Shown here piece after piece: positions 1 through 11,213 of a stretch of 64,000 nucleotides of DNA. The position numbers and the translations under genes were made by a program. The notes below the pieces were generated by a model that worked only from the letters and a program-made list of their open reading frames with translations, had not been told where the DNA came from and searched no databases. This DNA is from Stromatinia cepivora (lineage: Eukaryota > Ascomycota > Leotiomycetes > Helotiales > Sclerotiniaceae). The stretch lies in the NCBI GenBank assembly GCA_014898415.1, contig RCTD01000046.1:35876-99875 (forward strand), written 5' to 3'. The first letter of the stretch is position 1; each line of letters starts with the position of its first letter.

Positions 1-426
1 ACTTGCCAACACTACAGATAATAAAAGCACCTCTAGGTACGCATACCTCTTGCCTAATTAATCTAGAAACTTCTGGGCTAGCACATAATATACTTGAATT
101 TCTTCTTGTACTCAAGCACCGATGACTAACATGAGCATAAAAGGATGATAGAGCCTCGATTTGCAGATTGTGAGGGGGCTAGGCGGAGTCTTAGCGGACG
201 GTTAATTAGAGGGGTAAGTAGTTTTTCACCGGGATCATAGCCCCTCAATCATAGCCGAAGAATAGCCGAACACCCTGCTAAAATTGGGGTGCATTAGTGC
301 GGAATGCTTCTTCTCTCACAAGAATAACATGATATCACCTTACAACTTTCAAAATCAGATGTTACGTTTTGTGTACTTGGTACAAATTTTGGCAGATATA
401 AAGCTCTGGTCAATGAAGAAGTCGTC
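1..426. other. Upstream spacer, no gene seen
   Basis: No open frame with recognisable protein similarity is visible. The stretch presumably contains the promoter of the D-lactate dehydrogenase that starts at 427. I see no convincing TATA box. Confidence 0.5.
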
Positions 427-2795
427 ATGAATCGTCTCCTACCACCTATTTCCCTGGCCAGCAAACACGCTGTGTCTGCAAATATGATGACCATTACACC
501 TTCGCCATTGCGTCAAAGCTTAAGTGGTAGACTATATAGTAGGCCTTCAATGCTTCGAAGACGATCTGTCTCAACTTCGGTTCACTCTTCCCATGTTGGG
601 ACAGTTCCACCCCCTTCTTTCAGCAAGTCAACTTTGTTGTTATGTTCTCTCGCATCTGCAGCTGTATCACTGTGTCTTGGATATGGTTACATATCATATC
701 AAAAGAAACCCGACCAAAACCTCTTTGGTTCTCCTATAAAGTATGCAGAGCCAGCTCTCATGCTTGAGGTAAGCTTTCGACGAAGGATCAGTATCACGTG
801 ATCACCATTAAAACTGAGATGTCAAAACAGGCAATTCAGGAAATCGCCAATGAGCTAGGAGATGAATCAATTAGTTATGATGAAGATGAGCTATTGCGAC
901 ATTCTTATTCAGAATGGTCAACTTCGAACTCGGAGAATAGGCCTATTGCGGTTGTGTATCCGAAAGACACAGATGATGTTGTCAAAATCGCAAAAATCTG
1001 CTCCAAGTATAAAGTGCCGATGAGTAAGTTCTCGTGCATGATCATGTGGGTTCAAAACTCACCAGGGATGAATAGTACCATTTGGAGCGGGCTCAAGTGT
1101 TGAGGGTCACATCTCCACTCCCTGTTCGGGTTTGAGTATTGACTTTGTGAAGATGGATAAAATTGTTCAATTCCATCCGGATGAGTAAGTCTTACCTTAG
1201 CATATGTTTACAGAGCGATGTTAACTCTAGGAAGTATGGATATTGTTGTACAGCCAGCTGTGAATTGGGTGAACCTTAATGAGCAGATCAAGGACACCGG
1301 ACTTTTCCTCCCATTGGACCCCAGCCCAACTGTATGTTATTCAGAAGAAATGGATGTACTGGCTTGTTGAATTCATGTTCTAAATTTACTACTAGGCTCA
1401 TATTGGAGGAATGATCTCAACGAATTGCAGGTATTCTCACTTACCATTAACAATTTCTGACCGTTCTCACATATTTTAGTGGTACGAATGCCATGAGATA
1501 TGGCACAATGAAAGACTGGGTGATCAATCTGACCGTAGTTCTGGCTGATGGTACAGTGATAAAAACTCGAAGAAGGCCACGGTATTTTTCCACTCCTGAA
1601 TGTTATCTCCGAACACCATTTGTTCTAATCAAGTTGAAGAAAAACCTCCGCAGGATATAATTTAACTTCTCTTTTCGTCGGAGCTGAAGGGACTCTAGGC
1701 CTAATTACTGAAATTACTCTTAAGCTGGCTGTAGTTCCTGATGCGACTAGTGTCGCAGTTGTCACATTCCCTTCTGTTGCTGATGCTGCAACGGCTGCGT
1801 CGAAGATCATCAGAACAGGAATTCCTTTAGCGGCCATGGAAATTATGGATGAAGTGCAGATGCAGGTCATCAATAAGAACGGAGGCACTGGTGGAAGGAT
1901 CTGGGAAGAACGACCGACATTATTTTTCAAGTACTTCCCCAATTCAATATACCTCTCTTTAATTTCGTACTGATGAAGACAGATTTTCGGGAACTGAGCA
2001 AGCAATAAAGGACCACATCCAGCGTGTTCAGACTATAGCAAAGCAGTGGAAAGGCGGGGAGTTTCAATTCGCACGAACAGAGAAAGATAAAATTGTTCTG
2101 TGGTCAGCAAGGAAAGAAGCTCTATGGGCCATGCTAGCACAACGCCCACCAGGCACCGAGATTTGGAGTACTGATTGCGCTGTACCAATGTCAAGGTTAG
2201 CTGAAATTATAGGTAAGTATTAATTCTGCCAAGTCTTATCTGCCACACACACTAATATTTCTATAGATATTTCGAAACAAGAATCTGGAAAACTAGGTCT
2301 TTTTTCTACTGTGCTCGGCCATGTAGGGGATGGGAATTTTCACCAAGCTGTGATGTATAACCCAAAAGATCCGACCGAGGCAGCTGCTGTCAAGAAATGC
2401 GTATATGATATGCTCGACAGGGCTTTAGAAATGGAAGGAACAAGCTCTGTTTGTATTTTCACGTCGTTTTATGTATGATCAATAACTGATTTGCTTTAGG
2501 GTGAGCATGGCATAGGACTCGGAAAGAAGGTGAGTAATAACGATTGGGGTTTCAGTGGATCTACATATCAGTAGCCGGCCATAGAATTTCCCAACTTTCC
2601 AGTGTCATTCGTCAGCTAAAATTGTTAGGACTGCTTGATGAAGGAGCTCGGTCTCGATACAATTACTGTCATGAAAAAGCTCAAGCATTCTTTGGATCCT
2701 GAGTATTCTTCCAGTCTGTCTTTAGCAAGAAGGAAAGCTAACCGCAACAAAACAGTTGGTTATTGAATCCAGGAAAGATATTTGATGAACCATGA
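427..2795 (+). CDS. DLD1: D-lactate dehydrogenase (cytochrome), mitochondrial, FAD-linked
   Basis: Oxidises D-lactate to pyruvate and passes electrons to cytochrome c at the mitochondrial inner membrane. Twelve exons join in frame: 427-768, 831-1023, 1076-1184, 1235-1331, 1396-1430, 1480-1581, 1640-1930, 1983-2212, 2267-2448, 2500-2529, 2629-2702 and 2756-2795. They give 574 residues, close to the yeast enzyme. The N terminus is Arg/Ser-rich (mitochondrial targeting), followed by a hydrophobic segment at about residues 69-90. The FAD-binding (PCMH) core follows, with [39 protein letters not shown] and [14 protein letters not shown]. The C-terminal FAD-oxidase part has [19 protein letters not shown] and LLNPGKIF. 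The reading frame is intact across all splice joins, so the gene looks functional. Some junctions (acceptors at 1235 and 1640, donor at 2449) are weak and were chosen to keep conserved motifs; a few residues there may be wrong. Confidence 0.93.
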
Positions 2796-3254
2796 GTCCC
2801 GTAAATTGAAGGGCACAATCCGGTTCCTCTCTCGCCTTATGTGTGCGGATTAACTCCACGTTCCGCCAAGCCTTAGATACCGCGTGATGGGACAAGTCCG
2901 GTACATCTAACCATGACGGGAGACAGGAACCACTGGGAAGACCTGAAACACCTATTTTGACATATACAATGTTTGTTCAGGCTCACCATAACGACGATGT
3001 TATCATAAAATTACTCAAAGCATCCTACAAGACGTCCATCCTCGTACAGTTCCTTACACATCTACTTCTCCAATCTATTGCCGTAACAACCCTCCACATA
3101 AATCCTCACTCTCCCCACTGGCCCCACATCAGTTCTCGGACCGGATGCCCCAATTTCTCCTAGTCCCCCGTTCTACCCCTCTTTGCCCACCTTCCCCAGT
3201 GAATGTCAACAAAGGGTATATATTAGGAAATAAAAGCCTCCTTGCAGATCAATA
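2796..3254. other. Intergenic spacer between DLD and tRNA-Trp
   Basis: It contains the 3' end of the DLD transcript and the tRNA upstream region. A short open frame starting near 2957 has no recognisable features and is probably chance. Confidence 0.5.
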
Positions 3255-3326
3255 GGACCGCTGGCGCAACGGTAGCGCGTTCGACTCCAGATCGAAAGGT
3301 TATCCGTTCAAATCGGGTGTGGTTCA
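3255..3326 (+). tRNA. tRNA-Trp (CCA)
   Basis: It folds as a complete 72-nt cloverleaf without an intron. The acceptor stem GGACCGC pairs with GTGGTTC, using G-U wobbles, followed by discriminator A. The D stem is GCGC/GCGC. The anticodon stem TTCGA/TCGAA encloses the loop CTCCAGA with anticodon CCA. The T arm is ATCCG-TTCAAAT-CGGGT. The A box (TGGCGCAACGG) and B-box core (GTTCAAATC) match the Pol III internal promoter pattern. Confidence 0.93.
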
Positions 3327-3341
3327 ATACCTCCATTGATC

Positions 3342-3358
3342 ATTCTTTTGCTTTTTGT
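3342..3358 (+). terminator. Pol III T-run terminator of tRNA-Trp
   Basis: Two T-runs (TTTT and TTTTT) lie about 18-28 nt downstream of the tRNA end, the usual Pol III stop signal. Confidence 0.55.
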
Positions 3359-3955
3359 TCGTCTCGTGTACTTAGGAACAACTCACTGATACTTATTTTT
3401 TACGTGCGTTATAAAATGAATGGGTTCATGCTTTGGTGGTACTTAGTACTTGTTACAGAATCTTATTGAGCATCATTTAGGGACTTGTGAAACATTGACA
3501 TGTGGGGTTTGATTTATGTTTTTGCAAATTCTAGATCTACTTACTGATTTGAGAGAAATTCTAAACATGATACTCTATTTACACTGGACTTTTTGCTTCT
3601 AACAAATTCTGAAGCGAAAAATCAATTCAGGGGCAGTGACGCAATCGGAAATAGTATTCGGTATGTGAAGATGAAAAATGGTGGAAAAGACATTATCCGG
3701 TGACTTCAAATTCAAGCCGATATTCAGTACCGGAAGGTGAGGACAAAGTTTTATCGACAATTTCGAATTGGAAGATGTATATATATACATCACTACATAG
3801 TCTTTCCTCTACGTGAAATATTCCTCTCTTTTATGTCGAGAATTTGTCGATTATTTCGCCCCTTCATCGGACTCAAATATAGAGCCGACGCTTAACTCCC
3901 CTCCCCGGCTTCAAATTAATCGCCGGCATCACTTCGTAAACGGCGACTAAATTCA
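3359..3955. other. Spacer upstream of the CoA-transferase gene
   Basis: No supported gene. Short open frames around 3359-3470 (+) and 3599-3793 (-) show no domain or splice evidence. The right-hand part is presumably the promoter of the downstream gene. Confidence 0.45.
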
Positions 3956-3963
3956 TATATAAA
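3956..3963 (+). promoter_or_regulatory. TATA-box candidate for the SCOT gene
   Basis: TATATAAA lies 69 bp upstream of the ATG at 4032, with a CT-rich stretch between them, a common fungal core promoter layout. Assigned by position and sequence only. Confidence 0.45.
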
Positions 3964-4031
3964 TTCTCTTTCTAGCACTCAATTTCTCCTCAATTCCTTC
4001 AATCCCCTTAATATTCCCCCAATCAGTAAAT

Positions 4032-6200
4032 ATGTCTCTCACCCGACGCATCCTCACCACAAACCGTCTTCCGGGCCTCCGCATAACATCATTGGTACGC
4101 TGCAAGTGGGGTCAAAAATCACGAGATGTCCGGTACTTTCAAAGCTACCAACGACTTCTCGAAGCACCTCGAAACCCATATAGAGATGATGAGAGCGATA
4201 GGAAAGCACCGAAGATTGTGAGGGGTGCGAGTAAAGTTTTTAGGAGTGCTGATGAGGCGGTTGCGGATATTAAGAGTGGATCGACGATTTTGAGTGCGGG
4301 GTTTGGGTTGTGTGGTACTGCTGGTATGATTTCTTTTTCTTAACTTTTTTTGGTGTGGGTTTTGGAGATGAATATGGAGATGGAGATGGAAATGTGATGC
4401 TGATGCTGATGTTAATGGGGTATAGAAACGATTATTGAGGCTTTAGAGAGGAGAGGAGTAGAGAATCTTCATTCTTTAACAGCCGTTTCAAATAATGCTG
4501 GAGCATCGATACTAGGAGGCTTAGCTGCATTGACACAATCTGGACAAGTGAATCGATTAATTCTGAGTTTCATTGGCAGTAATAAGGCTCTGGAAAAGAA
4601 ATATCTAGAGGGGAAAATTGCTATTGAGTTATGTCCGCAAGGAACTATTGCAGAGAGATTGAGGGCTGGTGGGGCTGGAATCCCGGCTTTTTATACTCCT
4701 ACTGGTGTTAGTAAGTGGACCTTCGATGTCTTTTTTTGACCTGATAAAATGTGTATTGAGGGGTTATAAGGCACGTTATTACAGACAGGTGGTATTCCCA
4801 CTAGATTGGGTCCCCCAGCCCAAGGCTCAAAAGAAAACACCGTTTTAGAAAAAGGACAAGTGCGAGAAACTAGAGAATTTGACGGCAAGACTTATTCCAT
4901 GGAAAAAGCTATTAAGGGAGATGTTGCAATTCTTCGAGCATGGAAAGTCGACGAAGCTGGAAATTGTCAATTCAGGTATGTCATCTATTTCGAAGCAGAA
5001 TGAGCAGGTATTAATAGATAGCAGATACACCACCAGAACATTCGGACCTATCATGGCCAAAGCTGCAAAAGTTGCTATTGTCGAGGCTGAAAATATTGTT
5101 CCAATCGGCTCGATTGATCCAGCGGATGTTCATCTTCCAGGAATCTATATTGATCGTATTGTTCCGGCAACTGTGGCTAAGAAATTAGAAATGAAGAAGA
5201 CTCGTGCACCGGATGGTCAGAAGGAAGATGCATCGAGTCAATCGGATGCAAATGTTAGGAGAGATAGAATTGCTAGGAGAACGGCAAAGGAATTGAAGAA
5301 TGGTTATTATGTCAATCTTGGTGTTGGTAGGTTTGATCTCCATGTGATTTTGATGAAAGAATTGGTGATGATTAACGAGTAATAGGTCTACCAACTCTTG
5401 CGCCTTCGTTCTTGTCTCCTGAAACAAAGGTTTGGATTCAATCGGAGAATGGAATTTTGGGAATGGGTGCATACCCCACTGAAGAAGAAGTTGACCCGTA
5501 AGTTTTGTTTCATACATGAGACAATGATCGTTAACTAATATCCTCTAGCGATATCATCAACGCCGGCAAAGAAACCGTAACCCTCGTTCCCGGCGCCTCC
5601 ACCTTCGACAGCGCCGAATCCTTCGCCATGATCCGCGGTGGCCACGTCGACGTATCTGTTCTCGGAGCATTACAAGTAGGTGCTAATGGCGATTTAGCTA
5701 ATTATATGATTCCCGGCAAGGCAAGCCTTCTTTTCCCTTCCCCCATTCTTCTCAACTTCATAATTTATGAACCGAAAACTTACAAATAAAACCACAGATC
5801 TTCAAAGGAATGGGCGGAGCAATGGATCTCGTTTCCAACCCTGACGAAACAAAAATCGTCGTTGCAACGGAACATGTTGCCAAAGATGGAAGTTCAAAGA
5901 TTGTGCAGGATTGTAGTTTACCGTTGACGGGGGCGAAGGTTGTTAGTACTATTATTACTGATTTGGTAAGTTTTGTTTTCTCCTTTCTTTCCATCCCCAC
6001 ATCCCCGTGAAACGGAGGATGGATGATAGATAAGTTATGATTCCGGTGCTAATATATAAATCTAGTGTGTATTTGAAGTCGATAGAGTAAACGGTGGTCT
6101 CACATTAACTGAGTTGGCGCCGGGTGTGGAGATTGAGGAGGTTAGACAGAAGACTGATGCTAAGTTTGAGGTTGCGGAGGATGTGAAGACTATGGAGTGA
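4032..6200 (+). CDS. Succinyl-CoA:3-ketoacid CoA-transferase, mitochondrial (SCOT)
   Basis: Transfers CoA from succinyl-CoA to a 3-oxoacid such as acetoacetate in the mitochondrial matrix. Eight exons join in frame: 4032-4323, 4426-4710, 4789-4975, 5025-5326, 5386-5497, 5549-5720, 5798-5965 and 6066-6200, giving 550 residues, the usual size for alpha-beta fused SCOT. The first ~60 residues are Arg/Ser-rich (import signal). The alpha domain has [19 protein letters not shown] and [21 protein letters not shown] linker rich in charged residues is followed by the beta domain with [18 protein letters not shown] and [12 protein letters not shown], whose Glu is the catalytic nucleophile of the family, then [19 protein letters not shown] and GMGGAMDLV. 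Intron 6 (5721-5797) begins with GC rather than GT, in the strong context AAG|GCAAGC. The gene looks intact. Confidence 0.94.
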
Positions 6201-6511
6201 AATGTAAATATTATAGATGTGAATAATTGTATATTTAAATATCGAAAATAAACCATGTAAGGAAGGTTGAGCTCGCCGTGATAATCGGATAAGTTCACTC
6301 CGGTGTTGAGAAAAGGGCTCGTGTTATGGGGTTATACAACAAAGATCTCACTTTTGTTTCATCCACGGGATTCAAATGAGAGCAAAATCTACCATTGGAC
6401 TTCACCATGGGCTCTATTCAGATGATCTAAATGTTTGATGCGTAGATCCGAATTGTCCCGTTATTGACGAATATCGCAAACTTCAACCACACACAGAACA
6501 ACCCATTAACC
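6201..6511. other. Convergent spacer between SCOT and the O-methyltransferase relic
   Basis: AT-rich 3' flank shared by two convergent genes. Nothing else seen. Confidence 0.5.
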
Positions 6512-8072
6512 CTAAAACATATCCTCACCCTCCCACGTAACACAAATTGTCGACAACTCCGAGCCATCCACTGTTCCCACCGTAAATGACTTGAACCTTG
6601 AATCAACAGATTCAAAAAGCTGTTCCCAATCACTCGGATCCCGACCCCTAGCATTCTGAATCCCTTTCATATAGAGGTCGTCCGCCCTAGTATCAGTTAG
6701 TCAATAGATATTTTTTTACAACGCAAATCTCCTAAACTTACCTCTGCCTCCTCATCTGATATGGCGATAAGGTACATGGCGCCGGAAGAAGTCTATCGCA
6801 GACCAATACTTTTGCCCCTTTCTTCAAAGCTGGAATCAAATTGCTTAAAATTTTGGCTGCGTATTTGTCCGACTAATCGTGCAACACATTAGAAATGAGA
6901 TATACGCCTACTCCTTTCATAGGTTGTTCCTGAAAGAAATCATGAGCCATAAAACTTAATCTTCCTTGTAAATCTCCTGGAATCTCTGTATCTTTGACTA
7001 CCTCAAGTTGATCTTGCACTATACATTTGAGTTTAGGAAGGAAGCGAGATATTTCAATGGCTACGGTGCCTTTGGCACCGCCTACATCAACTAGTAATCC
7101 GTTTGCGGCATCGTCCCAGGAAAATTGTTCAAGAACGCGCTGGACACTTTCACTTGGTCTACTTTTCAAAAAGCTCATCGCTCTTCCCATTTGTTGCGCA
7201 CGTCTACTATCCTCGGAAATGTATTTCATCATAGGTAAATCCGTACCATAGATAAGCGCAAATCCAGTCTCGTTAGATTCTTGAGATCCGGGCCATTTTT
7301 GCATGGCGTCCACAAGACGAGTAGAAGCAGGTAACATTTCTTCACTGATGAAACCGATAAAATCAGAGACAGGAGGAATCTCTGCGAGGGCTTTAGAAGA
7401 AGCAGTGTGTGCGAAAATGCCGGGGGATGGTTCGTGGAAGATGTAAAAGGCCATTGTGTGGCGGATTAGACTGCAGGCGTCGGATTCGGGGATGGAGCAT
7501 GCTTTGGCGATTTCGGAGAAAGTGGAGGTGCAGGTTGGGGGAAAGGATTTTGCGCTGGGGGTTTGGATTAGTTGTTGCTTGTGTAGGGGCTGTGGAATTA
7601 ATATTATTGTGGGGGGGGCGGGGGGTTGAAACAAGTAAAAAGTGTGACCGGGGCATCTGAGTTAGGAGAAATGCGGGTCTTGCTCACATTCCAAATCGTT
7701 GAAGAGCCGTTACGCTTATCCAAGCATTAGGCTATCAATGAAGAATATCAGTGTTTTTGTATACGGAAGAGAGTTTGGAAGGCCTAACAGGCGGGATTAA
7801 GGGTTCCGCCGGCCCGGGCATGGGGGCCGTGGGCTCATCTGAAGCCTCAAGAACAGCATTTCTCGAAGCTTGAATTTCGGGTGGTAGGGAAAGTCTAAGT
7901 GGACAAGAAACATCAAAAGAAAGAGAAGGAAGATTGTTGGATGCAAGATATTCATCGACCTTGCTGGTATGTTCTTGTAGCAGCTAGCACTGCTATTCTG
8001 GTTGTGTGAGACATTTTTATTGATTATTGTACTTTTGTAAATTATCACTGGCAACTTTTTGGAGAGGAACAT
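6512..8072 (-). pseudogene. Plant-type O-methyltransferase with an in-frame stop
   Basis: SAM-dependent methyltransferases of this fungal family often act in secondary metabolism. Read leftwards, coding parts are about 7980-7798 (TSKVDEYLASNNLPSLSFD, EIQASRNAVLEASDE), 7740-7688 (AWISVTALQRFG), 7554-6742 and 6686-6512, with introns about 7741-7797, 7555-7687 and 6687-6741. Exon 3 has FHEPSPGIFAHT, DVGGAKGTVAIEI (SAM motif), MAHDFF and NVLHD. The codon after NVLHD, where the family has Trp (HDW), is TAG at 6875-6873. The same frame then continues with SDKYAAKILSNLIPALKKG and, after the last intron, ends in WEGEDMF and a normal stop at 6512. A premature stop removing about a third of the catalytic domain therefore breaks an otherwise complete gene. 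The N terminus is uncertain: an ATG near 8072 followed by a weak GT intron is one option. A sequencing error or allele-specific stop is possible. Confidence 0.82.
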
Positions 8073-9851
8073 CGTGTTAAGTACTTGTGAATTTCCCTAT
8101 ACCCCAAAAGAGAACGTGTGTCAGAACCATCATCACGCAATGTTGGGGAGGTTCGCCCCGTTAATATTTTCCATTACTAGTTCCAACTGCAGAAAAAGTT
8201 GGTAAGTACACAACACATCATATGCAGAGCCCCACCGCACATATCAAAATTGTTTATCTATGGGGTTCCTCCATCCATTGATTTGAATAATTGATTAATG
8301 TTGAAGAAAAATTTTGAATTAGAATAATGAACGGAATGGCAACAGCACAAGAAATACTGGCATCAACAATTTCAAAACCACAAATCGTACTATCCTAGAA
8401 TTTGGTGACCCATGCAAACTTGTATCAACTGACACTTAAAATCTTGACAACCACTCAGTCCCAAACGTCATTTAGATTTTACTGCAATGCTAAGACGCCT
8501 CAATAGATCCAATCAGAGTGATTTGGAGGTGCGGAATATATTCAGTGAACTAGCTTTAGGTCCTCCGAGGTCCGCTGAAGTCCATTGTTCAGCGCTCACT
8601 AGACCTCTACGACTCCTTGAATCTTCTTCGTGTCTAGGCTTTGTTGAGATCTAGGCACCTTTTTCTAGTCTCTTAGGAGATTTCGTTCAAACTTCGATTT
8701 CTGAGGGGCTTTCGCAGCATAGTTGGCCATTTCATCCGTGGCTTTTCTCGTTTTATCATCTCTCCTCGCCTTCTGATATGCCATCAATACCTCTGCATCG
8801 TCAACTACATCACCACGTCTCGGTCTGTTGCCGTGAAGTTTCGCTAGTCATCCTTGGGACAATTCGAAAATACTTTATTGAACCTTGAAGGAATATAATC
8901 CAGGATTTTAACCTTATGATACATTTGCTCCCAAAAACATAGTACTGGACCTGAGTAGGCTACATGTTGTGTACAGTAGGAACAACACCAGAGAAATAGC
9001 AGAAGAGCGCAGAGGTGTTGACTAATATCTCATAGGCCACTGATCTTCGCCTTCTGTCTGAATATCACAGCTTCAAACCTCGCAGATGAACTACAAGCCG
9101 AATCGACTATGAACTCCTACTTTGGTTAAGCAGACCTACAGTCTGATTCATATGCCGCACGACTTTCAAGCCCGCCAATTTAATGACTGGGAGGCTAATC
9201 TAGGCTTTTTAGCTATTGATTTCAATCATCGATTGAATTATTCAATCCGCTAGCTTCATCATGGTCATTCGACCGATCAAAGGATTGTACAAAATTTAAT
9301 TGATTTCCAAAAATAGTACTGAACTACAGCCCAAATTCTCCTGGTATGTGGATTTGCGCCGCTGGACTGGTACATCCAATTTCCGTCTCTCGTCTCTACC
9401 CAAAAGAATGCGGAGAAGACATACCATATTGAGGTACTAAAAACAAGAAACTTTCTCCTTCCATGGTACAGTACGGGATTATATCGTCAAATGGGAGATG
9501 AACATTATCCAATGCGCATGCGCATACATTCACTGTCGCATTGTGCTGGGAAAAAAAGCCCTTCTTATTTCATCTCACATTCCACCAACGTAGAAAGGAC
9601 TTTTGTCTACAAATCGGTAATACATGTGTTGTATGCGGTAGCTCACCCAGAGATGACTATCAAAAAGCTCACCGGGAGTACTTTGTGGAGAAGGAAATCA
9701 AGAGGGTGCATTTACATACTGGGTATATTTATTCACCCAGCGCATCAAGCGGCCGCAATTATCCGCCAGGCCGCTCGCCAAATATAATTTCTCGATCTTC
9801 TTGCGCATCGCATCACACTGCAATTGCGCAACCACAAAAACCACATATACA
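8073..9851. other. Gene-poor spacer with a short coding-like fragment
   Basis: No complete gene is recognised. On the minus strand, 8847-8665 is open for about 60 codons and highly charged (RPRRGDVVDDAEVLMAYQKA, then KTRKATDEM), ending in a stop. It looks more protein-like than its surroundings and may be a gene fragment. The right end is the promoter region of the gene at 9852; the open frame runs upstream of that ATG to 9801. Confidence 0.4.
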
Positions 9852-10971
9852 ATGGGCAAAAACAAACGATTAAAATCCTCATCCAAGAAAATAAAAGGAG
9901 GTCGAGGTCCCGGAAAACCCAAACCAAGCGGAATATCCAAACCATCCACCACCAAAAAACCAGCTTCCAATGTATCCTCAAAAGCCAAATCGCATAAACA
10001 AGCTCAACACAGTACTCCTATAATTCCCTTCTCTCCCAGCGATTCCATCCTCCTAATTGGAGACGGGGATCTCTCGTTTGCGCGTTCGCTCATAACACAT
10101 CATCATATTGAGAAATTAACCGCTACGGTCTACGAATCCTCACTACCTATCCTGGAAGAAAAATATCCGCATATATCCGAGAATATCAAGGAGATAGAGG
10201 ATGGAGGGGGAGTTGTAAAATTTGGTGTTGATGCAATGAAGATGCGTGCTTGGACTACGGGGAAAAGTGGACGTGGAGAGGGGATAATGGATAGAGTGAT
10301 TTTTAATTTTCCGCATGTGGGAGGCAAGAGTACGGATGTTAATCGCCAGGTTAGGTATAATCAAGGTTCGTACACTTCTCATGGGTTCAAATAGCGGTCT
10401 TATTTATGTTACTGAGGGAATTACTAATTTCCACAACCTAATAGAACTCCTAGTCGCCTTCCTCCGCAACTCAATTCCCTCTCTTTCTCCAAATAAAGGA
10501 TCATCAATAATAATAACACTCTTCGAAGGCGAACCCTACACGCTATGGAATATACGAGATTTAGGACGTCATGCAGGATTAGAAGTAGAGAGGAGTTTTA
10601 AATTTCAGGCATCTGCGTATCCGGGGTATAGACATGCGAGGACGTTGGGAGTTGTGAAGGGTGGTGGAGGTTGGAAGGGAGAGGACAGGGCGGCGAGGAG
10701 TTATGTTTTTGTGAGGAAGGGGGAGGGGGTCAAGCAGGGGCCTGGGAAGGGGAAGAGGAAGAGGGGGGAGAGTAGTGATGAGGATAGTGAGGGTGAAGAT
10801 GAGGATATGGGTGGGGAGGAGGATGAAGGCGATATTGAGGAGGAGATGGATGGGAAGAATGGGATGGAGGATGATGGATCAGATGAAGAACATGAGGAAG
10901 ACGAATTCAATGGTGCTAGCGACGAAGGAGATGACGAACCCACAAACCAAGATTGGACCGAGACGAGATGA
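9852..10971 (+). CDS. BMT5: 25S rRNA (uridine-N3)-methyltransferase, Bmt5-like (DUF2431)
   Basis: Predicted nucleolar Rossmann-fold methyltransferase that adds N3-methyl to a uridine of large-subunit rRNA. Two exons, 9852-10365 and 10445-10971, give 346 residues. The N terminus is Lys-rich (MGKNKRLKSSSKKIKGG, nucleolar-like). The SAM-binding region is SILLIGDGDLSFARSL. The family motif DRVIFNFPHVGG is present, followed after the intron by LLVAFLRNSIPSL, ITLFEGEPYTLWNI and the basic FQASAYPGYRHART. The C-terminal ~95 residues are a long acidic tail of Glu/Asp/Gly/Ser, common in nucleolar proteins. I chose the ATG at 9852 over an in-frame one at 9801 because the family starts with MGKNKRLK-like sequence. 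It is convergent with the Aos1 gene, about 240 bp apart. Confidence 0.92.
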
Positions 10972-11213
10972 AACAGCACCGGTAACCAAAAGCAAGGATG
11001 GATGGATTTCAATCAGTGACGGCGAGATTTCTGAGGAGATATTCCCCTCCCATTCGATCAGCGAAATATGGCTTTTTATTAAGCTTACTTGGCTATCTGC
11101 CATACTATGAGATATCATGATGACCTATTTGTACACCTGTCCTTAAACTCCTACGATATAACGCCATTCCCACCAATCCTAAATTCAACGACTTTTTCCC
11201 ATTTCCTGGAAAT

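Noticed and set aside
10701..11012. Ser/Pro-rich minus-strand frame
   Set aside because: It is the antisense of the acidic tail of the Bmt5-like gene.
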